11,574 nt of DNA from an uncultured Collinsella sp. Lineage in GTDB: Bacteria > Actinomycetota > Coriobacteriia > Coriobacteriales > Coriobacteriaceae. The stretch spans positions 1 through 11,574 of the forward strand of contig CABUUE010000029.1 of NCBI GenBank assembly GCA_902494685.1, given 5' to 3'. This document shows, piece after piece, positions 7,357 to 11,574 of this stretch. A model generated the notes under the pieces. It ran no database searches and had not been told where the DNA came from. It was given only the letters and a program-made list of their open reading frames with translations. Both the position numbers and the translations under genes were made by a program. The first letter of the stretch is position 1, and every line of letters begins with the position of its first letter.

Positions 7357-7494
7357 TTACGCGGTTTTACCAAACCGCGTAACGGCTCGACGCTGCAAAC
7401 GCCCCTAAGCGGCAATCTGACGTTCAATTTCAAGGGCGCGACCAGAAGGTCAGCGCCCTTTCATTTCACGTCACCTTGCTCGCTTAGGGTCGTT
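7357..7494. repeat. Structured element B: second copy of element A, after the second Pip gene
   Basis: Same architecture as 1954-2092. The 11-bp hairpin is 7357-7367/7372-7382 with loop TACC. A spacer with TCGACGCTGCA follows, then a long hairpin with helices 7398-7411/7481-7494 (one C-T mismatch, 7402/7490), 7412-7415/7476-7479 with bulged T7480, 7418-7423/7468-7473, 7426-7428/7463-7465, 7432-7439/7453-7460 and 7440-7443/7448-7451, with loop AGAA and bulged A7452. Internal loops TC/CC, TC/TC and TTC/TC are identical to those of A, while many helix bases differ and are compensated. As in A, the element starts at the base after a TAG stop and is followed by TTCGCTG. No gene is seen between it and the promoter at 7552. 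Confidence 0.85.
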
Positions 7495-7551
7495 TTCGCT
7501 GACATTGCCGGAGCATCGAGGTTCACTTTGCCGACGCTTTAGCGGGCTGGA

Positions 7552-7581
7552 TTGCACGGGCTACTTGGTTGTTGCTACAGT
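7552..7581 (+). promoter_or_regulatory. Candidate promoter for the EamA transporter gene
   Basis: TTGCAC (7552-7557) and TACAGT (7576-7581, four of six consensus bases) are 18 bases apart. The predicted start near 7588 coincides with the beginning of the structured segment at 7586, which modestly supports it. The -35 match is weak. Confidence 0.35.
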
Positions 7582-7585
7582 AGCG

Positions 7586-7667
7586 GGGCGTGCCGGGGGT
7601 CCGGTGCGCTCCGTTTTTATTTGACCATGAGGCGGCACGCAGCCATATGCGTGCGGACACCACGCCC
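7586..7667 (+). promoter_or_regulatory. Structured leader with alternative pairings and an internal T-tract, upstream of the EamA gene
   Basis: Three helices compete for the same GCGTGC/GCACGC segments. GGGCGTG 7586-7592 can pair with CACGCCC 7661-7667. This is compatible with inner helices GTCCG 7599-7603/CGGAC 7654-7658 and CACGCA 7636-7641/TGCGTG 7648-7653. Alternatively GCGTGCCG 7588-7595 pairs with CGGCACGC 7633-7640, which excludes the first set. A G/C stem CGGGG/CTCCG (7594-7598/7609-7613, one wobble) is followed directly by TTTTTATTT (7614-7622), resembling an intrinsic terminator. This is the layout of an attenuator or riboswitch. I matched it to no known class. A 15-codon ORF (7626-7673) lies inside it. 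Confidence 0.45.
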
Positions 7668-7689
7668 AGATTGAGTGCGAGGATGTTCC

Positions 7690-8661
7690 ATGGCCCAATA
7701 CGCTGCCAACGAAATCGAAAACTTGCCCGATAGCCCTGTTGCTCGCGAGGACCTGGGCGCGGGCGGCACCTTCCGTGGTGCTGGTGCTCGTTCGCCGTTG
7801 TTCTGGAAAGTTCTACTGCTTTCGGTGGCGATTATCTGGGGCTACTCCTTTACCACTATGAAGGACGCGCTCGACACCATTCCGGTGTTCGAACTGCTCT
7901 ATATTCGTTTTCTTCCTGCGGCGCTGGTCATGCTTGTTATCTTTCGCAAGCGCATCGCCGCCCACCTTAACGCTCGCAATCTGATTGTTGGTCTGAGCAT
8001 GGGCGCGCTCATGTGGGCAGCCTATGCCTTGCAGACGGTCGGTCTGGCTCAGACCACGGCGGGTAAGAACGCTTTTTTGACGGGCACCTATTGCATTTTG
8101 GTCCCGTTCGCGAGCTATTTCCTAAGCGGCGAAAAGCTCACTCGTTACAACTTGGGCGCCGCATTGCTCTGCCTGGCGGGCATTGGCCTGGTGGCGCTCG
8201 ATAGCGTCGAGTTCAACATCGGTGATGCCATCACGCTGGGCGGTGCGGTTTTCTTTGCCATCCAGATGGCGGTGACCGCCAAGTACGGTCGCAAAATGGA
8301 TATCAACGTCATTACGTTTTGGATGTTTGTGGGCAATGGCGTCTTGAGCCTTATCTCGTCGCTGTTGTTCGAGACCCAAGCGCCCACGTCCGTGTGGACG
8401 CCGAGCTTTATCGGCGTGATGGCCTTTCTCTCGGTGGGCTGCACGTGCGTGGCGCTGCTCATCCAAAACGTCGGCTTGGCGCACGTCCCGGCCTCGACGG
8501 GCTCATTGCTCCTATCGATGGAGTCCCCCTCGGGCGTGTTGTTTTCGGTGCTGCTGATGGGGGAGGCGCTCACTTCGCGTCTGCTCGCCGGCTTCGTCCT
8601 CATCTTCTTGTCGATCATCTTGAGCGAGACACATTTCGATTTTTTGCGCCGAAATAATTGA
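7690..8661 (+). CDS. EamA/DMT-superfamily transporter
   Basis: Inner-membrane carrier of the drug/metabolite transporter superfamily; substrate unknown (relatives move amino acids, metabolites or drugs). 323 residues: a polar N-terminal ~37-residue tail, then about ten hydrophobic segments forming two EamA repeats (~38-170 and ~178-312). Repeat hallmarks are visible: IIWGYSFTTMK (48-58), YALQTVGLAQTTAGKNAFLT (112-131) and, in the second half, IQNVGLAHVPASTGSLLLS (258-276) with MGE at 290-292. ATG 7690 is preferred because GAGGA lies 6 nt upstream; a GTG at 7675 would overlap that site. It is probably transcribed alone: a candidate promoter and structured leader precede it and an intrinsic terminator follows it. 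Confidence 0.9.
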   Translation: MAQYAANEIENLPDSPVAREDLGAGGTFRGAGARSPLFWKVLLLSVAIIWGYSFTTMKDALDTIPVFELLYIRFLPAALVMLVIFRKRIAAHLNARNLIVGLSMGALMWAAYALQTVGLAQTTAGKNAFLTGTYCILVPFASYFLSGEKLTRYNLGAALLCLAGIGLVALDSVEFNIGDAITLGGAVFFAIQMAVTAKYGRKMDINVITFWMFVGNGVLSLISSLLFETQAPTSVWTPSFIGVMAFLSVGCTCVALLIQNVGLAHVPASTGSLLLSMESPSGVLFSVLLMGEALTSRLLAGFVLIFLSIILSETHFDFLRRNN

Positions 8662-8684
8662 GCGCAATTGTAAACAACTTGTTG

Positions 8685-8711
8685 CGCCGCCCTCCTGGGG
8701 CGGCGTTTTTT
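8685..8711 (+). terminator. Rho-independent terminator after the EamA gene
   Basis: An 8-bp G/C-only stem CGCCGCCC/GGGCGGCG (8685-8692/8698-8705) with loop TCCTG is followed by six Ts (8706-8711), 24 nt after the stop codon. An upstream segment, GCGCAA (8662-8667), can pair with TTGCGC (8682-8687) and overlaps the first bases of the terminator arm, so a weak competing fold exists. Confidence 0.9.
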
Positions 8712-8722
8712 ATGTAACGCCC

Positions 8723-8758
8723 TTACAGTTATGCCTTGCACTTTAGACTATCAAAGTG
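8723..8758 (+). promoter_or_regulatory. Candidate promoter with operator-like palindrome for the amidohydrolase-transporter unit
   Basis: TTACAG (8723-8728) and GACTAT (8746-8751) are separated by 17 bases. The inverted repeat CACTTT-N8-AAAGTG (8739-8744/8753-8758) is centred on the putative -10, a position typical of a repressor operator. The site lies just after the upstream terminator and 31 bp before the amidohydrolase ATG, so a promoter is expected here; the exact hexamers are uncertain. Confidence 0.4.
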
Positions 8759-8789
8759 TTTGCTGCACAAATAATACTGGAGGGCATCT

Positions 8790-10088
8790 ATGGCACCAGC
8801 TCAGTCCGATTTTCAACCGCAACCAGCGCCCAAGGCCACCCAGGCAGCGCAAGCCGCTATCGGTGACGGTCTTGTTGCCGAGGCTCAAGCTTTTGCAGAC
8901 AAGCTTGCTGCGTGGCGCCACGACCTGCACCAGACGCCCGAGTTGGGTAATCGCCTTCCGCAAACCTCTGCGTATATCCAGGCACGGCTGATCGAGATGG
9001 GCATCCCGTTTGCCACACTCGTCGACGGCTCCTGTGTTGTGGGCCTCATCGGTGCCGGTGCGGCCGTGGCGGCCCAGGGCAACGGTACGTGCACGGACGA
9101 TCAGGCCGGCACGGTCATCATGCTGCGCGGTGACATGGATGCCCTTCCCGTCGCGGAAGAGTCGGGCGAGCCTTTCGCCTCTGTCAACGGCTGCATGCAT
9201 GCTTGCGGCCACGATATGCATGCGACGGCCCTGCTTGGTGCCGCCCGCCTGCTCAAGGCTCGCGAGGCCGAGCTTGTCGATGCCAATGCCACGGTTAAGC
9301 TGCTGTTTCAGCCGGGCGAGGAAACCTTTGAGGGCGCTCGCGCTGCCATTGCCGATGGTCTTCTGCAGAACCCGCGTCCCCAGGCGGCTTTCGCCATGCA
9401 TGTCAACAGCCAGTCGCCGCTTGGCCTGGTGCTCTATGGGAGCCCGGCGCTTTCGGGCGTGTACGGTTTCCGCATTACACTGCAGGGCAAGGGCGGCCAT
9501 GGCTCGAGCCCCGAGATCTGCATCGACCCCATCACGGCCGGCGTCCATGTGCACCTGGCACTCCAGGAGCTCATCTCCCGCGAGGTGCCGGCGGCCAAGG
9601 AGGTCGCACTTACCGTGGGTAAGTTTGCCGGCGGACAGGCGGCAAACGTCATTCCCGACACCTGCGTGCTCGAAGGAACGCTGCGCGGCTTTGACGTCGA
9701 GCTCATGGCGCATCTTAAGGCCCGCATCGCCGAGGTCGTCAACGGCGTAGCGGCAACGTATCGCACGCCGGCGACCATCGAGACGCTCTCGGATGTTCCG
9801 CCGCTCGTACTCGATGACGATATGACCCAGGCATCGCTGGGCTATGTGGGTGCGACATTGCCCAAGGCAGCTTTCCTGCCGTTGTTCCACGCCATGGCGA
9901 GCGAGGACTTTGCGCTTATCTCGAGCGAGATCCCGAGCGCGTACTTTACCGTGGGCGCCGCTGTAACCGATACGGATGAGCATTTTGCCCAGCACCATCC
10001 CAAGGCGCGCTTTAACGACGCCGAGCTGCCGCTCGGTGCCGCGGCTTATGCGGCAGTCGCTTTGGGCTATATCGCCGACCACCGGTAG
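8790..10088 (+). CDS. M20-family metallo-amidohydrolase (HipO/IAA-amino-acid-hydrolase type)
   Basis: Cytosolic zinc- or manganese-type hydrolase that cleaves amide bonds in N-acyl amino acids or small peptides; exact substrate not predictable. 432 residues, with a low-complexity N-terminal extension of about 25 residues before the family core. Visible signatures: WRHDLHQTPELG (42-53), RGDMDALPV (113-121), CGHDMHATALLG (139-150), QPGEETFEGA (174-183), AMHVN (202-206), GKGGHGSSPE (233-242, dimerisation/lid domain), ANVIPD (285-290), MASEDF (369-374) and HHPKARFND (402-410). By comparison with family structures the metal ligands should be Cys139, His141, Glu178, His204 and His402, with Glu177 as catalytic base; all are present. 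ATG 8790 has GGAGGG 5 nt upstream. The stop codon lies inside the base of hairpin C, and the transporter 122 bp downstream is probably in the same operon and may supply the substrate. Confidence 0.93.
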   Translation: MAPAQSDFQPQPAPKATQAAQAAIGDGLVAEAQAFADKLAAWRHDLHQTPELGNRLPQTSAYIQARLIEMGIPFATLVDGSCVVGLIGAGAAVAAQGNGTCTDDQAGTVIMLRGDMDALPVAEESGEPFASVNGCMHACGHDMHATALLGAARLLKAREAELVDANATVKLLFQPGEETFEGARAAIADGLLQNPRPQAAFAMHVNSQSPLGLVLYGSPALSGVYGFRITLQGKGGHGSSPEICIDPITAGVHVHLALQELISREVPAAKEVALTVGKFAGGQAANVIPDTCVLEGTLRGFDVELMAHLKARIAEVVNGVAATYRTPATIETLSDVPPLVLDDDMTQASLGYVGATLPKAAFLPLFHAMASEDFALISSEIPSAYFTVGAAVTDTDEHFAQHHPKARFNDAELPLGAAAYAAVALGYIADHR

Positions 10089-10171
10089 CACCCAACCTTG
10101 CCTTTCAAGCCTGCGGGCATGGCCGTAAGGCCTATGCCCTTGTCTTTCAAGGCAATCTTGGGCACTACCGG
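10082..10171. repeat. Structured element C: long mismatch-interrupted hairpin over the amidohydrolase stop codon
   Basis: A single hairpin of 90 nt with helices 10082-10088/10165-10171 (includes the TAG stop), 10091-10095/10158-10162, 10098-10104/10149-10155, 10107-10109/10144-10146, 10115-10120/10134-10139 and 10121-10124/10129-10132. It is capped by GTAA, with bulged T10133. Successive internal loops are CA/CA, CC/TC, TC/TC and CCTGC/TTGT. The apical part copies the design of elements A and B, but the outer helices differ and the small first hairpin is absent. No T-tract follows. It separates two genes that appear co-transcribed, so it could tune expression or mRNA stability between them. 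Confidence 0.8.
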
Positions 10172-10210
10172 CGCCCGGCGCAGGCTATTCGTTTGTCTAA
10201 AAGGAGCAGT

Positions 10211-11515
10211 ATGCCCCAGCAGCGTAAGTTCTTCCCCGGCTGGCTCGTGGTGGCCTCCGGCTTCGTGATCATGGCCACGTGTTACACGATTTTCGTCAAC
10301 TGCATGAGCCTGTTCCAGCCGCTGATCGTCAGCAACCTGGGTATTTCCCTTGCGCAGTACAACGTCTCCAATGCCATCTCCACCGTGGTGAGTGTCGTGG
10401 GTTCGCTCGTTATCGGTCATGTTGCCGATAAGGTGAGTGGCCGCGTATTGGGCTCGCTTACCGTTATCGCTACCTCGGCGGTGCTTGCCGGCATGAGCTT
10501 TGTCGGTGAGCTGTGGCAGGTCTACGTGCTCTTTGCCGTTTCGGGCTGCTTCGCTGTGGCCTCGACCCGTCTGCTCATTAGCCTTGTGACCGCCAACTGG
10601 TTTACCGCTAAACGCGGCCTTGCCATTTCCATCGCACTTTCGGGCTCGGGCTTTGGCGGAGCCATTCTCTCGCCGATCGTGAGCTCTCTTATCGTGAGTG
10701 TGGGCTGGCGCTCTGCGTTCCTGGTACTCGCTGCCGTCTGCATGGTGGCGGCACTGCCCATCACGGCTTACTCCTTCCGCACCAAGCCTTCCGAGATCGG
10801 CCTTAAGCCGCTCGGCGAGAACCCGGGCGATCCGTCCGTCTCGACGGCTGGCGATAAGGACGAGCACACGGCGCCCGAGGTTAGCGTCGGCTGGTCTCGT
10901 ATCAAGAAGAGCCCGGCGTTTTGGCTGCTCGTCGTCGCCTTCCTCTTTATGGGTCTCGTTAACGGCGCCATCTTGCCCAACCAGGTCACCAACATGACGA
11001 GTGTTACCGTCAACGGCGCCAAGATCGTCACGGGCGGCCACGATCCCATGTGGGCAGGTACCGTGCTTTCGGCCTACATGGTCACCGTCGTTATCGCCAA
11101 GATTTCGCTCGGTGCGATCTATGACCGCTTTGGTCTGCGCTTTGGCAATATCCTTGGCTCCATTGCGTGCATTATCGCCTGCGTCGCCCTGTGCTTCCCC
11201 GCGACCGATCTTGGTCCCATCGTGGCTGCCGTGAGCTTTGGTATCGGAACGTGCATGGGCACCATCACGCCTACCATCGCCGCGTCCGAGCAGTTTGGCA
11301 TGGCCGACCTCGGTAAGGTCACGGGCACCATTACCTCGCTCGAGATGGTCGGCGGCACCGTGGGCGCCATTGTCTCGGGCGTGCTGTTCGATGCCACGGG
11401 CTCCTTTGCGAGCACCTGGATCGTGTGCCTGGCGTGCTCCGTGGTCATGCTCGTGTTCCTGCTGGCATCCGAGCCCATCGCCGCCAAGCTGCGCGCGAGC
11501 GTGGCGGGGGAGTAG
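10211..11515 (+). CDS. Major facilitator superfamily transporter, OFA/MCT-like
   Basis: Inner-membrane secondary carrier with about 12 hydrophobic segments, 434 residues. The first half contains a motif-A-like GHVADKVSGR (69-78) and the WFTAKRGLAISIALSGSGFGG block (130-150) followed by GWRSAF, typical of oxalate:formate antiporter and monocarboxylate-type carriers. The second half repeats motif A as GAIYDRFGLR (301-310). A charged cytosolic loop (~191-233) joins the halves, and a polar loop of about 20 residues (~260-280) sits between helices 7 and 8. ATG 10211 is chosen because AAGGAG ends 4 nt upstream; a TTG at 10193 would place that site inside the gene. No promoter is apparent between it and the amidohydrolase, so co-transcription is likely, suggesting uptake or exchange of an acid or acyl-amino-acid compound. 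That substrate link is inference. Confidence 0.92.
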   Translation: MPQQRKFFPGWLVVASGFVIMATCYTIFVNCMSLFQPLIVSNLGISLAQYNVSNAISTVVSVVGSLVIGHVADKVSGRVLGSLTVIATSAVLAGMSFVGELWQVYVLFAVSGCFAVASTRLLISLVTANWFTAKRGLAISIALSGSGFGGAILSPIVSSLIVSVGWRSAFLVLAAVCMVAALPITAYSFRTKPSEIGLKPLGENPGDPSVSTAGDKDEHTAPEVSVGWSRIKKSPAFWLLVVAFLFMGLVNGAILPNQVTNMTSVTVNGAKIVTGGHDPMWAGTVLSAYMVTVVIAKISLGAIYDRFGLRFGNILGSIACIIACVALCFPATDLGPIVAAVSFGIGTCMGTITPTIAASEQFGMADLGKVTGTITSLEMVGGTVGAIVSGVLFDATGSFASTWIVCLACSVVMLVFLLASEPIAAKLRASVAGE

Positions 11516-11518
11516 GTA

Positions 11519-11570
11519 GGCCAAAGCGCATCGCCGCTTGTCCGCTTCGTCCGCGGCGGCGCGTCTGGCC
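11519..11570. repeat. Hairpin D after the MFS gene
   Basis: Starting 3 nt after the stop, GGCCA (11519-11523) pairs with TGGCC (11566-11570). Further in are GCGC/GCGC and CGCCGC/GCGGCG helices around a loop of about 15 nt. It is G/C-rich, with asymmetric bulges and no T-tract before the window ends. It may be a terminator-like or 3'-end structure; it does not share the mismatch pattern of elements A-C. Confidence 0.4.
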
Positions 11571-11574
11571 GAAC

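Noticed and set aside
7675..7689. GTG start five codons upstream for the EamA gene
   Set aside because: It overlaps the GAGGA site that serves ATG 7690 and has no convincing ribosome site of its own.
8751..10091. 446-codon minus-strand ORF opposite the amidohydrolase
   Set aside because: The plus frame has all M20 motifs and a ribosome site; the antisense product shows no family features.
10193..10210. TTG start six codons upstream for the MFS gene
   Set aside because: It would put the AAGGAG ribosome site inside the coding region; ATG 10211 follows that site directly.
10067..11524. 485-codon minus-strand ORF opposite the MFS gene
   Set aside because: The plus frame is a clear 12-helix carrier; the antisense product is hydrophilic His/Asp/Gly-rich low complexity.
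1..11574. CRISPR arrays, tRNA or rRNA genes, insertion-sequence transposases, prophage genes
   Set aside because: I saw no regularly spaced direct repeats, no cloverleaf or rRNA sequence, and no transposase, integrase or phage structural gene in any frame.

Overview
The window is an all-plus-strand, GC-rich stretch of bacterial chromosome. Its uniform G/C-ending codon use, strong AGGAGG-type ribosome sites, paired YhgE/Pip proteins and DMT/OFA-type transporters fit a gut Actinomycetota of the Coriobacteriia. A Collinsella-like genome is my best guess, but this is inference; there is no rRNA or other marker here to settle it.

Layout. 1-1953 is htpG (Hsp90 chaperone) without its first ~29 codons. 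1954-2376 is a gene-free gap of about 420 bp. It holds a long structured element right after the htpG stop (element A), a separate 60-bp hairpin (2133-2192), a small palindrome beside a candidate promoter, and a leader hairpin. 2377-7356 is a tightly coupled pair of large membrane proteins of the YhgE/Pip family. Directly after the second one's stop lies element B, a second copy of element A. B is followed by a candidate promoter and a structured leader with mutually exclusive pairings in front of an EamA/DMT-type transporter (7690-8661), which ends in a clear intrinsic terminator. 8723-11515 is a second transcription unit: a promoter with a palindrome, an M20 amidohydrolase (8790-10088), a third long hairpin that swallows the amidohydrolase stop codon (element C), and an OFA-like major facilitator transporter (10211-11515). 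A fourth, simpler hairpin follows the last stop.

The proteins belong to known families: a chaperone, envelope proteins, two transporters and a peptide- or acyl-amino-acid-type hydrolase that probably works with its neighbouring transporter. The unusual part is between the genes. Elements A and B share the same fold. They differ mainly inside the helices, where at least 12 base pairs are swapped with compensation, while every compared loop, bulge and internal mismatch is identical. Element C has the same style: a long hairpin interrupted by 2x2 mismatches, a 4-bp apical stem with a tetraloop, and a one-base bulge on the 3' side. All three begin at or inside a stop codon. They look like a family of structured RNA or hairpin-DNA elements that I cannot name.
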